Shown here piece after piece: positions 1 through 11,356 of a DNA stretch of 64,000 nucleotides (positions are counted from its first letter, which is position 1; every line of letters begins with the position of its first letter). Under the pieces are notes generated by a model. It did not search any database, was not told the DNA's origin, and worked only from the letters and a program-made list of their open reading frames with translations. The position numbers were made by a program, and so were the translations under genes. The DNA is from Undaria pinnatifida (taxonomy: Eukaryota > Sar > Phaeophyceae > Laminariales > Alariaceae). The stretch spans positions 15,765,210-15,829,209 of the forward strand of contig JABAKD010000030.1 in NCBI GenBank assembly GCA_012845835.1. Direction: 5' to 3'.

Positions 1-1947
1 CGAGAAAAGGTCGGTAGTCACACCAAATGTTAGACCCGGTTGGCATGAACATTGCGACTCTGCTGCACGAAAGCAACAAGGAGCGGCGTTGTCAAGATTT
101 GTGATAAGTTTAACTCACAGACTGGTTCAAATTAAAGTCCCGAAATTTATTCCCCGGATATTTTCACGCCGTTTCTTGGATTCAGACCGTGAAATTTTGC
201 ACACGTCTTCTATGTGCCGTTCGTTGCGAAGCTGTCACATACATGTCGTTGTTGTTTTGCTAGAGTTTTCCTCTGTTGAGTGTTGTTGAGAATTTGGACT
301 ACCTTAGACCAACCATTGTCGGAAAAAAAAAAGAAAAAGCCACGAGGGTCAGGCCTCGGGATGAGCATGCAGAACACGTGCGTGCAAATTTTCAGAGTCT
401 GTCTCTCAAAAAGGCGTGGACATTTTGACTTAAACGTGAGTTTGATAATTATTTTCATTCAAACGATTTAGTTTTGGTGCAGGATCCAGTTTTGCGATAG
501 ATTCTGATTTATTTTGAACATAGGCAGGTCAAACGTTTGATTTTTTGAGCGAAAAATTCTACAGACATGCCTTGGAGTACCTCTAATCGGTTCGTGCAAG
601 ATGAGGCGCAACCTTCTTTTTCTCCCCCGTTCGGAAAAAACCTGCATATAATTGAAAACATCACACGTCTGATATTGGTAGATACGAGTTTCGCTTCTAG
701 AGACAGCCCGCGGCCGTTTTAAAAAATTGGCCATGTCACCCTCTTCCATTTGTCATGGGGGCCAGTATGATACCGATTATTCACCCTTTATTTGATCAAA
801 TATCGCGAGCGGTGTTGCTTTTAACGTGATCCAGCCTGTACTTGTTGATATGTCCTATCTGAACGATGTCTCGCTTGTATTGCAGCTATCGCATAGGTGG
901 ACATTTACGCGACAGAAGGACATCGGGTCAATTGCAGAAGGGCCACGCGTTTTTGCTTTTACAAACCTGGCATATGTGATGTGGTGTAATCTACAGTAAC
1001 TTTGTATCCCTACATTTCCTTCTCGGTGTAAGGTTACTTCTACAGACTGATTCTACGATAGCCCCCCCCCGAAAAAATCGATTTTCTTTAACCGACGTTT
1101 CATGACTGCTCGACAAGAGGAAGGATGCTCTGAAAAGTACGTCTCCGTGTATTTCCTTGTTTGCGAAGGACGATCGACCGATGGAGTCGGGGTGGCGAAG
1201 GGCACCGAATTTCAGGAGACACGGCCGGGAGCTTGTTTCCAAACCGGCGATTTCGTTACAGAAAAGTTGGGGGGGGATGGCTACCGTAGAACGACTGTAC
1301 ATACATGTACGTATGTGTCGAAGGCGATCGGCGATATAGACTTCGAAGACACTAACAATTGGTGATTTGCACTCTGAGGGTTGTCTTGCGAGCTGGAGTA
1401 TATCGACCTACACATACTTCAGTGATAGTAAAAGGCGGCCAGTCCCTTCCCTTGCATCTACTGGTGTAGAAAAAATCACGTTTTTCCAGTTTCTCCGGTA
1501 CATCTGTTCCCAGGATTGTCGATTATGCTAGCACGATCATACGACAGGACCAGTTGAGCCTTTGGACGTAAGGTGCTCTGAGGAGCTCGGACCGAGCATG
1601 ATTGTCGACTGCAGCGGAATTTGAGGAGGCTACAGTCGAAACGGAGGGGAACCAATATGCTGGGAAGGCTACTTAGTCTCTGAGGACCACAAGGTCGAGG
1701 CCCAACGTTTAACTGACAAGCGCATGGCTTGGTTTGCTGCACTGCAAGTACAGAAATAATCTTGCCAAGACAATCCTCCGCGGAGAGGAGCCGCCGCGGA
1801 ATGGACAGACGCCCAAGGGAACACTGCATTCTCGACGACTCAGGATTTCCTATAGGGAGTTATCCTAGATGTTGTCAGGCAGTTGAAATGGCAGCGAAAG
1901 CAAGGAGCAGCAAGAAGAGCCAATTGAAATAATAGCTTCAGTAGTAA
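1..1947. other. Unassigned sequence, no supported gene
   Basis: I see no recognisable gene, RNA or transposon here. Short open frames (for example 1476-1829 minus and 1729-1932 plus) are typical of random frames and carry no motif. The last part, about 1730-1932 on the plus strand, reads as a basic Ser/Lys-rich frame that stops just before the candidate exon at 1948. It could belong to the same decayed unit, but I cannot support that. Confidence 0.4.
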
Positions 1948-2484
1948 ATAGCGTGGATACCGGAGGAAAAACGACTGGAGGAAACTAACGCTAACCAACC
2001 CGAGTCAGAAAGGTTGGAGGAGGACGTAAAAGCGGGAGAACCAGAAACGCCATCGCAAACGCCAGAGCCGCTGCCGCCGCAGCAGTCGGTGGCAGCGCAG
2101 CCGCTGGCCATCCTGTCGCCACCGGAGGAAGTTGTCGGAGATGAGCACGAAGAGGTGATGGTATCCAAGCACATGGTGGTTGAGATTGGACGAGTGATGG
2201 CGTGTGATGAGGGGAAAGAGATGATGGAGTATATGCAGATGGACAAGGTGAAATGGCCACTTCAGCAGCAGCTGCAGCAACAGCAGCCACAGCTACCTGG
2301 TGCTACCGCTCCGGACCCGGGGCCACCCCCAAGGTCAGATGAACATGAGAGGCAGGAGAGCGATAGAAAGCGAGAAGGCATTGACACGGGTTGGTCCTTC
2401 AGCACCTTCGGGGGTTGGGGGCACGAGACGCATGGCCGGCGCCTTACCCGTCCGCGGCGAACACGTGTACGCAGAAAGGGGTGA
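1948..2484 (+). CDS. Candidate exon: acidic, Pro/Gln-rich hypothetical protein
   Basis: An open frame of about 179 codons follows an in-frame stop at 1945-1947 and ends at a TGA. There is no good ATG at its beginning, so it is more likely an internal exon or gene fragment than a complete gene. The product is acidic and Glu/Pro-rich at first, with a Pro/Gln segment around PPQQSVAAQP. A poly-Gln tract (QQQLQQQQPQ) lies near the middle and the tail is basic (RRLTRPRRTRVRRKG). Base composition is visibly more GC-rich and codon-like than the AT-rich flanks, which is the main reason to list it. I recognise no domain. Alternatives are a gag-like or regulatory low-complexity protein fragment, or a chance frame. 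Function is unknown. Confidence 0.3.
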   Translation: MAWIPEEKRLEETNANQPESERLEEDVKAGEPETPSQTPEPLPPQQSVAAQPLAILSPPEEVVGDEHEEVMVSKHMVVEIGRVMACDEGKEMMEYMQMDKVKWPLQQQLQQQQPQLPGATAPDPGPPPRSDEHERQESDRKREGIDTGWSFSTFGGWGHETHGRRLTRPRRTRVRRKG

Positions 2485-3025
2485 CCTGCTACGAGCTTCG
2501 AGATCGAAAGGCACGTATTTTTTTCAATAATACAGCAATAGTAGTGTCAAAACATGCTTATTAGTCGAATGGGGATATGCTGCAGCTAGTATAATGAGCG
2601 ATATATAGTTATTTCAGTGTTTTGCTTGACACAGCGCTTACGTGAGGTAGGGTCAGTCGAATGATGTTATACTACAACTTGTATACTTGGCGATTGATTC
2701 TTTGCGATCCAGGCGTAACTAGAAACCGAAACGCTGGACGTTTATAGGGGTGGGCGATTGTTAATAATAGTGATGTTTGCTATTGCCGAGCATATGATAG
2801 CGCTCACCTGCAATATCCGAATTTTCTGTCGTATATAATATAAATTGGCACTGTGGTTCATTTTCAATCAACCGTTTTACCTCAGTTCCAACGAATAACG
2901 ACAAAATGGTTACCGCCGAAAACATGACTTTTGACCCTTGTCGTTGAAAAATATCATGACAATGTTTGGTTATTAGTGGTCTACACTATAGATAGACTGT
3001 ACACCTCTTGAGGGGACGTGGTGGT
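2485..3025. other. AT-rich spacer, nothing recognised
   Basis: No open frame of note, no tandem repeat and no resemblance to the repeat families found elsewhere in the window. Confidence 0.4.
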
Positions 3026-3628
3026 ATATGCTGCAATTCCCACCCACCCCCGCCCCCAACGCCCCCTCCTTTCCCACCACCCGCACCATTACCGAGATCT
3101 AGAACCACGCGTATAGCAAACCCCTACATCTATGCAACCTAAAGTCCACCCCCCCCGACCCTCGCCCCCCCCCCGGCACATTTCCCACCCCCTCCCCCAC
3201 AAGAAGGATTTAGAGTTTCCACGCACAAATTGACCTTCCCCACCCGTCCCGCCCCCCCCCTTCCCCCCTCCCGCCCCCCTTTTGATCAAAATCAGGCCCC
3301 CACGTCCTTAAAAACTCCGCCCTCCCCTCACCGGTTATTCGAAACACGGTAATCACTTGATAAACTGATGCATTTCCCTCCACAGCTGTCAGATTTTGTC
3401 CCCCTCAGAAACGGGTTTTATAGTTTCCGCGCACAGACTGCCTAACATCACCCTGTTGACCCTGATAGCTACACTGTAGTTGCAAGGGGAATCGCCGACC
3501 TATATCCTTAATGAGGACACACAACCCGTAATACGCACGATCGGAGTATCCCACACAGCTTGCCAAGATGAGTTTCGACAAAATGTTCGATCTCACATCT
3601 GGAGTGTAGATAATTTGTTATAATATGC
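3026..3628 (+). repeat. Family R copy 1 (C-rich orientation)
   Basis: This is a member of the dominant dispersed repeat. In this orientation it begins with interrupted poly-C tracts and then carries the block 'accggttattcgaaacacgg'. The conserved module 'gttgaccctgatagctacac' follows, and the copy ends near 'ctcacatctggagtgtag'. The hexamer ATATGC occurs at 3026-3031 and again at 3623-3628, consistent with a short target-site duplication. No coding capacity is seen. Confidence 0.8.
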
Positions 3629-4569
3629 ATCCGCACTTCATTCTTTTTTTGCAACGAAGAAGGGTGATGGATAGGGTGGTGGCGTTTTTGACACACGACC
3701 GAATTTTAACCCTGCCTGGTGTTACGCGTGCATTAATACATTCCAGGCATGTTAATCGTTGTTTATTGGCGTATTCCCTATGCAATAGTGGAAAATAGGA
3801 TTGTGTTCACCCCCCCTCCCCCCTAATGCCGTACAAAACCGAGTGATCAGGGGGGAAAGGTAGATAGATTTAAGGCTTATACTACCAACAGGTGATTGCA
3901 CGTCATGTGCGAACGAACGCACAGCAGTAGTATACGAGCAAAATATTTGTTGTTTTTGGGAGCGTTTGACCAACGGTGGTCATGGGGCCGCAGGAAAAAA
4001 TTTGGGTCTCATTGGGTGCGTTATGGGATCCCGCGGTCAGAATATTACAGTCCTACTTTAATGCGATGGGACGGGCCCACTCGGGTTGTATGTGGGATGG
4101 GGATGGGACGGAAAGCTGGGACGCCTTTCATCAATGGGGACCACATGAGAATTCACAAAAACCGAGATCGGATGGGATGGGACGAGACTAATGTTTCACA
4201 AGGTGGGGGGACGCCGCTGAGGCTGTGTCATTGGCAATGTGGGATTGTACGTGAAATATCCAGTACGGGACCACACGTCCCCAACAACCAACTCGGAACG
4301 AGAAGCAAACCATGTACGGTAAATATTTGCACATTGTGGGCGTATTCTGCAGTCTCCAACGAACGATGAAAGGCTGCACCAAGCAAAATGCACCATGCCC
4401 CCAAACCTAGCCACCCAACCCCAAACCCAAAACAAGCAAGTAGACGAGAAATGTGAACTGGAGAAACAAAGTTTTCAAAACGCAAACCCGTAGTGTAACA
4501 AAAAAAAAAAAAGTGAACACCGACGGAGTGCCCCGGCAGACAAAGCTTTTCATGTTGATGTTGCTACGA
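3629..4569. other. Unassigned; contains GGGATGGGACGGG-type degenerate repeat
   Basis: Between about 4060 and 4190 the plus strand repeats variants of 'gatgggacgggcccac' and 'gggatggggatgggacgg'. Similar sequence recurs at 10180-10440 and, on the other strand, at 34040-34280, so this is probably a fragment of a dispersed repeat. A C/A-rich tract (ccccaaaccta type) lies at 4395-4440. No gene is recognised. Confidence 0.4.
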
Positions 4570-7281
4570 AATTGAAATACGCCAAACATTCGTGAGACCG
4601 GCCGCAGTGTCCTTGGCGTTCACTTCTGCTTCTCTGCTCGGTTCTTGCTCATCCTTCAAAGCATCCAGATCCGCCAACACCTTGCCTAGCATGGAGATAA
4701 GGCGCTTGTGGAGCCTAATGAAACTGGCCTTCTCAACCTTGCTGGTGATGATTTGGCACGGAGGTCGCTCAACGTCAGCTTAAGGGCGGAAAAGTTCCTT
4801 TTCGCTTGGCAGCTGGTGGAATCAACACCAAGGTACAACCGCGCTACTAAACCAACATGCGGCCTGCGGGCCGGGACGACAACGTTCTCCGACTTGTCGA
4901 GCCCATCGACGGCTCGTGGCTGCCAGTACTCTGGGACAGTGAAAGGCGGATCGTCGTCTATGAGAGCTTCCTCCTTCATGTACTCCCCATACTCCCGTAG
5001 TGCGGCATATTCTCGAGTCTCGCGGACAGCAGAGCTGGCGGTTTCCGTCGGGACGATCTTCGCGCTCTTAGCTTTGCGCTCTTAGCCCGTCTTATCTTTG
5101 CCCGCCCACACTGCTCAGGGACTGGCGTCACTGTCGTCTCAGCGCCTGCCGGCGTCGAGTCACCGCACCGCGGCCTCCTTCTCCAGCTCCTCTGCCGGTA
5201 CCCTGTTCCTCACTCTGCTCCTTCGTGTACCCAAGGAAGTAGCTGAAGCTCTCCTTGACGTCAGCGGCCACTTGTGGTTCAAGCTCCGGACCCCCGCTCT
5301 GGCACACGTTCAGGAAGCAGGTTTTGAAGCGGGGAGCGAGCCCGAGGTTGATCCTTTCGGGCGTTTCCGTCGCAGAGCTAAGCTTCCTTTTGAACATGCC
5401 CGCCGCCAGTACTGTCAGCAGTGTCCGCGTGACCGGTTGAAGCTGGATCATTGGCAGTGATGGTTTCGCGCCGTCACAGGGATCCAGGCATCGAATGTCC
5501 TGTCCTTCCTCGGTGACCAAGTCGTGCTGGGTGGAGAAGTCGTTGATGGACTAGGCGACGAATCCACGACGACCCCCCTGGACCTTTAACGCCGCCGAAG
5601 CGGCCTCGTCGACGACGCTCGTCACCTGCTGCACCGCTTGCCATTCCATTGCGAACAAAGCACGCTGGCTCTCGCACCGGTCGAAGTACTCGACCAGAGG
5701 TTTGCGGAACCTGAGCATCCGAGCAAACATGGCATGCAGCGACGCCCACCTGAAGCCATTTGAACAAGCGACGCACCATGTGGGCCAATAGGGTTGGAAA
5801 ACGAGTCAGTGCTTGCACGCTCATGAAACTCGCTGGGGGGGGGTAGTGCACGACAGTCTGCGTGTCTTCGAAAGGGTGCCCCGGATTCGAAAGACCTGTG
5901 TGAAGAACAATGTTTAGGCCGAACAAACACGATGGCTCACATCCGCAACAGCGAACCTCTGCCAGAAAGAAAATATTAAAGCAAGCACGAGTAGTTCGGG
6001 AAAGTTTCTTGGGATGTTTGCTCCCCTTTCCCTATCACCAATAGGTACGACATTTTAATATTTACGAATTTGACCTTGGGCGCGGTACGTCAGCAGGTCG
6101 AGTTGGTGACGCTCCGAAAGCGAATGCAACTCGCCGCACAAAATACGGCACTTTTCGCAACTGCGCACCATTAGCGCCAACCTCTTACCTTGTGTCGTTG
6201 CGGCGCATGACGTCCAACAGTGTGCAGACCTCTTCAAGTTCCTCTTGGACGTTCTTGAATTCGTTGCAAACACTGTGGCTCAGGAGCCCTACCATCGCGG
6301 TCGATATCGTCACAAGGTCATAGTATATAGGCCGAACGGTTCTTGCACGTTCCGCTGCTGTTGGTCTTGAAAGCCTCGGCGATGCTCGTTGACCACTGCA
6401 CCCCCGAGTTCAGTCGGTGCCCAGTGCAGATCAACGTGTCAACACCCATGTTCCGAAACGGGTTGATCATGTTGTTCCCATGGTCGACGGTATCAGCGAT
6501 GTGGATGCTCGATGGCTCGCAGTGCTCGGCTCCCACGATATCCCGGAAAATCATCAACGGAAACCTGTTCAAGCACGAAGAGCAAGTGTGGGGTGAGCAT
6601 GGATGTTACCGCTCTGTCCACTCTGGAGTCCACTTCATTTTTTTCGCCGAGTGCTCATGTCACAAACAGCACCCAATGTTACACGCCGAGATGTCAGCGG
6701 TTTACCTGCACCCTCGGTCAATTCGTTGCTGGAACAGAGAACTAATGGAATATTGCAGCGTAAAAATAAAAAACATAAACTCTCACCTGTCGAAGCCACG
6801 GCTCGATCTCGGCTGCACCATTCCTTCCGGGCAACTCTTTCGTGCAAAACGCCACTCGCTCCATTCCGCTGAAATCCGGTGGAACCCAGGGGAAGCTCAC
6901 GGTGTAGTACTCGATGTTGTTCGTGCTGGTTGCGTCGCACTGGATGCTTATCCAGGGGCCGTTCCACGCCAACGCCTGGACGGAATCATACTGTTCGGTG
7001 AGCCGCGCCGTCATGGCGGCACGCACATCCGCTCAAAGGCTGTCAAGATGGCCTTCGAGCGTTGTATTGTGCAGCTCCTTCTCCATGTACGCCGGCGAAA
7101 AACCTCCGAGGTACCAGCAAAACGCGGGAGTGTTGATCATGCTGAAAGGCCGGAAGTTGACAGCGCACATGGCAACGTAGCGCCGGTTCTGCTCCTCTTG
7201 CTGATTCTTGCGAAGCTTCTTGGTCATGAAGTTGTCCATCGGCCCTTCGCCTTTGCTCGGTTGCGCTTCCCGAACTGCGGG
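4570..7281 (-). pseudogene. hAT-family transposase, degenerate (catalytic region and C-terminal dimerisation region)
   Basis: The minus strand shows a series of exon-like open segments in hAT order. About 7279-6794 carries RRYVAMCAVNFRPFSMINTP, the hAT 'rPFs-v' region, followed by CDATSTNNIEYYTVSFPW, and ends at a splice-donor-like CGACAG/GTGAGA. About 6572-6320 carries TLICTGHRLNSGVQWS, the hAT 'C-HxLN' block. About 6290-6190 carries EEVCTLLDVMRRNDTR and ends at a GTAAGAG donor. About 5740-5128 holds a long helical region (LRFRKPLVEYFDRCESQRAL, then MIQLQPVTRTLLTVLAAGMF). About 4979-4590 holds the C-terminal dimerisation region (RNFSALKLTLSDLRAKSSPA), which continues in a shifted frame. Damage is visible: an in-frame TGA at 7033-7035, another stop near 5550, and a frameshift near 4740. 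DNA cut-and-paste transposition is the family role; this copy should be inactive. The first exon lies at 8873-9280. Confidence 0.8.
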
Positions 7282-7625
7282 TGATCCATACAAGACGGGG
7301 AGGCGGGAGAAGGGGTGGAAAACGAGAGAGTCAATACGTACAGGGAACGTGGTCAGCAGGGGCTTTGATACCAAGTAGATCCCAAGCACAGTGTGTGCTG
7401 GGCTTTCATGAAGGGAGTCAATGTAAACATATTAAAGTATGAAATATACAAAATAAAATATCCGAAACGTTGCGTTTTGTACTAAGGCCAGCGGTAGTGT
7501 CCAAGATCCGGTTAAAAAATGCAAGTTGCAGGGGGTTGTTGCACACACTCGAACTGCATAAATCACAATTGATTATCAAAATCAAGATAAAATACAAATT
7601 AGAAGGTGCTACCTTCCGTACATAT

Positions 7626-8240
7626 TATATCGTTTCAGAGCCGTCCATGCCGCTGCTGCAATTCCAACGCACCCCCGTCCCCAACGCCCCCTCCTTCACC
7701 CACCATCCGCACCATCGCCTAGACCTAGCACCACGCGTATAACCAACCCCTACATCTATGCGACCTAACGCCCTCCCCCCCCGCCCCCGCCCCCCCCCCC
7801 GCCACATCCCCCACAAGAAATATTTATTGTTTCCACGGCACAAATAGACCTGCCCCACCCGTCCCCTCCCCCCCCTCCCCCCCTCCCGCCCCCCTTTTGA
7901 TCAAAATCAGGCCCCCACGTCCTTAAAAACTCCGCCCTCCCCTCACCGGTTATTCGAAACACGGTAATCACTTGATAAACTGATGCATTTCCTTCCACAG
8001 CTGTCAGATTTTGTCCCCCTCAGAAACGGGTTATATAGTTTCCGCGCACAGACTGCCCAACATCACCCTGTTGACCCTGATAGCTACACTGTAGTTGCAA
8101 GGGGAGTCGCCGACCTATATCCTTAATGAGGACACACAACTCGTAGTACGCCCGATCGGAGTATCACACACAGCTTGCAAAGATGAGTTTCGACAAAATA
8201 TTCGATCTCACAGCTGGAGTGTATTTTCATTTTTATAATT
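7626..8240 (+). repeat. Family R copy 2 (C-rich orientation)
   Basis: It begins near 'atcgtttcagagccgtccat', has C-rich tracts and the conserved 3' module, and ends 'ctggagtgtattttcattt'. Its 3' end abuts the 3' end of the inverted copy 3, giving a tail-to-tail pair. Confidence 0.85.
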
Positions 8241-8280
8241 TATAAAAATGAAAATACACTCCAGCTGTGAGATCGAATAT
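8198..8280. repeat. Perfect 40-bp inverted repeat with 3-bp spacer
   Basis: Bases 8198-8237 and 8241-8280 are exact reverse complements and are separated by ATT. The arms are the terminal bases of two family R copies, or one full copy end plus a fragment. A second, slightly diverged copy of the right arm follows directly at 8283-8325. A longer imperfect inverted repeat extends about 350 bp to each side. Confidence 0.95.
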
Positions 8281-8282
8281 TT

Positions 8283-8675
8283 TATTTATAAAAATGAAAA
8301 TACACTCCAGCTATGAGATCGAATATTTTGTCGAAACTCATCTTTGCAAGCTGTGTGTGATACTCCGATCGGGCGTACTACGAGTTGTGTGTCCTCATTA
8401 AGGATATAGGTCGGCGACTCCCCTTGCAACTACAGTGTAGCTATCAGGGTCAACAGGGTGATGTTGGGCAGTCTGTGCGCGGAAACTATAAAAACCCGTT
8501 TTTGAGCGGGACCCAATCTGACAGCTGTGGAGGGAAATGCATCCGTTTATCAAGTGAATCCTGTAAGTCGAATAACCGGTGAGGGGGGGGCGGAGTTTTG
8601 AAGGACGTGGGGGCCTGGTTTTGACCAAAAGCGAGCGGGGTTGGAGGGGGGAGGGAAAGGGGGGGGGGGGGCGGT
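8283..8675 (-). repeat. Family R copy 3 (G-rich orientation)
   Basis: It starts 'aaaaatgaaaatacactcca' and runs through the conserved module into poly-G tracts near 8660, where it is truncated. It is antisense to copy 2. A 42-bp fragment of the same end (8241-8282) sits between the two. Confidence 0.85.
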
Positions 8676-8872
8676 ATATCTGGTAAATACATGTGAGTGG
8701 AAAGGCTCACAACAAAAAACAAGAATTAAAAATGGGGGAAGTTCGTTTTGTTCTTTCTTGGATTTCTCGTCTGCTTTCCAAAAACCAACGAACCTGAACC
8801 CAAGCACCATCTGAACAAATCACTCAGCACACCACAGCTAACGCAGGCAATCCTGCAATAGCCCCCTCTTAC

Positions 8873-9280
8873 CTTGGCTAAACCTCGCCGCCTTCTTCTT
8901 TCTGCCGATGATGCTGTGTGAGCTCTGATTCATTTTTATCGGCGCGAATGTGAGGATGGCTCGTTTTGAAGTGGTTCCACAAGGTTTTCGTCCCTCCGCT
9001 GGAGATGCTCTTGCTGGGGTGAGCTCTGACGTGCTGCATCAAGGGGCCGCAGGTTACCTTGCGTTATGGAAGCGTGTCCACCGCGGGAGGCGTTCTTGAA
9101 CCATGCACTTGACGTTCTCGCCGGCCGCCGTTGGTGGCGTGAACTCCACTACATGCTTCCAAATCCCTGAGGTCTGCCTGCGTCTCCCTTTCCCAGCACC
9201 GACCAGTTGTACAGCAAGAAGACCGCCCATCTGCAACGTATCTGACTGTGCCGATGCAGGCTGAGCTCGCTGTGGTGGCA
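8873..9280 (-). pseudogene. hAT transposase N-terminal BED-type zinc-finger exon, degenerate
   Basis: The minus strand reads SGIWKHVVEFTPPTAAGENV, then KCMV. After a one-base frame change near 9060 it continues VTCGPLMQHVRAHPSKSIS and SGGTKTLWNHFKTSHPHIRA. The W-x3-F start, Cys residues, 'GGTKTLWNHF' and following His match the layout of BED fingers that begin many hAT transposases and bind the transposon ends. The segment then gives DKNESELTQHHRQKEEGGEV and a TAG, with a donor-like GTAAGAG just after it. It lies upstream, on the same strand, of the hAT catalytic segments at 4570-7281, so both probably belong to one element. The frame change suggests decay, or a small intron that I cannot resolve. 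Confidence 0.65.
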
Positions 9281-9559
9281 CAGGCTAAGCAGCAGAGCCG
9301 CCGCCGGCGGTAGGGTCCGCCATGGGGCTGTGTGTTTGTTTCCCTGCTGCCTGTCCGCAGTGCGGATGAACACCAGAGATTTCCTTTTTTTTTTCGCACA
9401 CTTCTACTTTCCAGATTCTGGACAAGCCGTGGTCACAGGTGTCGTCCCTTCTCCCCCCCGGTTCTTGCCTTCAATTTGTATCGCGCATAAGGTTCAGCAC
9501 TCCCACTGCTCGTCGATTTTTCATCGAGAGTTGCTAACTCACGGTCTCGCGCTTTCCGC

Positions 9560-9700
9560 AAGTCAACTTGTGCACATAAAAAAGTCCCAACGAATTTATA
9601 CGAGTATGCACTCGGCGGGGCTCGAACTCACGAAACTGACCTATACCAGGCTCGAGATTATTAACCTGATACGCCACCGGGGCGACCGGCTACATATATT
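9560..9700 (-). repeat. tRNA-derived SINE-like head (minus strand)
   Basis: On the minus strand, 'gtagccggtcgccccggtgg' is followed by an A-box-like stretch (9665-9677). A B-box-like 'gagttcgagcccc' lies at 9617-9629. Spacing fits an RNA polymerase III tRNA-type promoter. The leading bases resemble the heads of the two SINE copies at 13780 and 20022, but the rest differs. Confidence 0.55.
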
Positions 9701-9793
9701 GCCAGGTATAAATATTCGAATATATAGTCTAGACTAAACGTATAGACTACATTGTGAATACTCCGTACAGTACATGATATCCCCCGAAGAAGA

Positions 9794-10096
9794 TTCTATT
9801 ATAAAAAATTAAAATACACTCCAACTGTGAGATCGAATATTTTGTCGAAACTCATCTTTGCAAGCTGTGTGTGATACTCCAATCGCGCGTATTACGGGTT
9901 ATGTGTCCTCATTAAGGATATAGGTCGGCGACTCCCCTTACAACTACAGTGTAGCTATCAGGGTCAACAGGGTGATGTTAGTCAGTCTGTGCGCGGAAAC
10001 TATAAAACCTGTTTCTGAGGGAGACAGATTCTGACAGCTGTGGAGGGAAATGTATCCGTTTTCAAGCGAATCCTGTAAGTCGAAGAATGTTCTATT
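9794..10096 (-). repeat. Family R copy 4 (short, G-rich orientation)
   Basis: It starts 'taaaaaattaaaatacactc' and contains the conserved module. It is cut off at 'gaatcctgtaagtcg' before any G tract. TTCTATT occurs at 9794-9800 and 10090-10096, inside a longer imperfect match (15 of 18 bases), a likely target-site duplication. Confidence 0.85.
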
Positions 10097-11118
10097 GTAC
10101 TTTTAAAGACTCTTCTTGTGTGTGTCCTGAACGCTGCAGAACATTCTATGCTCTATTTGGATTGGTAAGTCTCGCGCCAAGAATTCCCATGGGACGGGAG
10201 TAGCTGCGTTGACAGCGGGGTTGGGACGGGAGTATCTGTGCCAATACTACTGGGATATGAAGCAGGTTGGACGGGAGCGGATATTTATTCCGTTATTATG
10301 TGGGAGTATGCGGTGTAGCAATTGGCGATGGGATAGGAGGGGGATGGGCTAGGCAGCACAAATATCACTGTCCGGTCCATCCCATCCCATCCCATCCCCG
10401 TCCCACATGCACTCCCGTCCCATTCAATCCCACGACCACCTTTGCGTTTGACAAGGAATTTGAGATTTTTATCCTTGAGCTGGCGGGGCGGAAAGAGATA
10501 TCGGTCGTCCACGTGATATGTTCTTTTCAGCTCGCGGATATACCGCGGGACATCACCACCGCGGTAGTCTTGCGATGAACTCCTGGTGATATGAATGGGA
10601 GGTCGAGCTGGCAGGATGCTTGATTTATTTGAACAGGTAGAGTAGGTAGGTATGATGAATGCTGGCTTCTATCGTTAGTTGAAAGAGCTCATGTCCTAAT
10701 CAAAGTGTTCTGTAATAATACCAATGCGTGTTGAGAGCTTAGTATGGACTAACCAGAGCGGAATTGGTTGCACAAAATATGGCTTGACTCCGGAGTGGGG
10801 GTGTTTGACTCCGGAGTGGAAGAGCTATATCTTAGCTTATATTTTGGGTCACGAAATGGTAGTTGAAGGCGAAGCTCTTACATTTTTTTTGTATTTGAGG
10901 ATGGTATTTTTTTTTAGTTTGCATTAATCTAAGTTCGAATGAGCATCATCATGACAGTTGCCACTAGCAGGAGGGAGGGAGGTAACATTCACCATGTCAT
11001 GTATGCTCGTATCAATGTCCGAGAATCAAACTCGGGTCTGCGTTGATACCAATAGTTATACTACTCTTCATTTTGCCTGAGGCATGTTGAGAACGAGAGT
11101 ATCTACCGCCACAACTTT
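10097..11118. other. Unassigned; GGGACGGGAG-type degenerate repeat at 10180-10440
   Basis: Variants of 'gggacgggagtagctg' on one side and of 'cccatcccatccccgtccca' on the other face each other, giving a loose inverted arrangement. Similar sequence is seen near 4060 and 34040. No gene is recognised up to 11118. Confidence 0.4.
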
Positions 11119-11356
11119 GCTTGATCGAAGATTTGGAAGTACATAAATTTGGGGGAACAATATCAATTGTTTTTTTAGTATTGTACAAGGAAATTTTATA
11201 ACTGGTAATTTCATCTTGATTTCAGGGTTGAATTGTGCTTGATCGAAGATTTGGAAGTAAGTATAAAAATTCGGGGGAACAATATATATATATATATATA
11301 TATATATTTTAGTATCGTATAAGGATATTTGATACCTGGTATTTTCATCTTGATTT
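11119..11356. repeat. Tandem duplication (about 118 bp) with (TA)n
   Basis: The string 'gcttgatcgaagatttgg' begins at 11119 and again at 11237. Each copy continues into 'gggggaacaatat' and then 'catcttgatttcag'. The second copy carries an (AT)n expansion at about 11283-11306. Confidence 0.8.

Larger units (their letters stand above)
7282..8872 (-). other. Intron-like gap of the hAT pseudogene, filled by two inverted family R copies
   Basis: On the minus strand the upstream hAT segment runs to an AAG/GTAAGAG donor-like site at about 8872. The next segment starts after a CCCGCAG acceptor-like site at about 7282. The interval holds two family R copies in opposite orientation (7626-8237 and 8283-8675) plus about 340 bp of unique sequence at 7285-7625 and about 200 bp at 8675-8872. 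The splice sites are inferred, not demonstrated, and an in-frame TAG lies just before the donor. Confidence 0.5.

Noticed and set aside
6343..7284. 313-codon plus-strand open frame, the longest after the beta-helix gene
   Set aside because: It runs antisense over hAT transposase segments; the minus strand carries the recognisable motifs, so this is a shadow.
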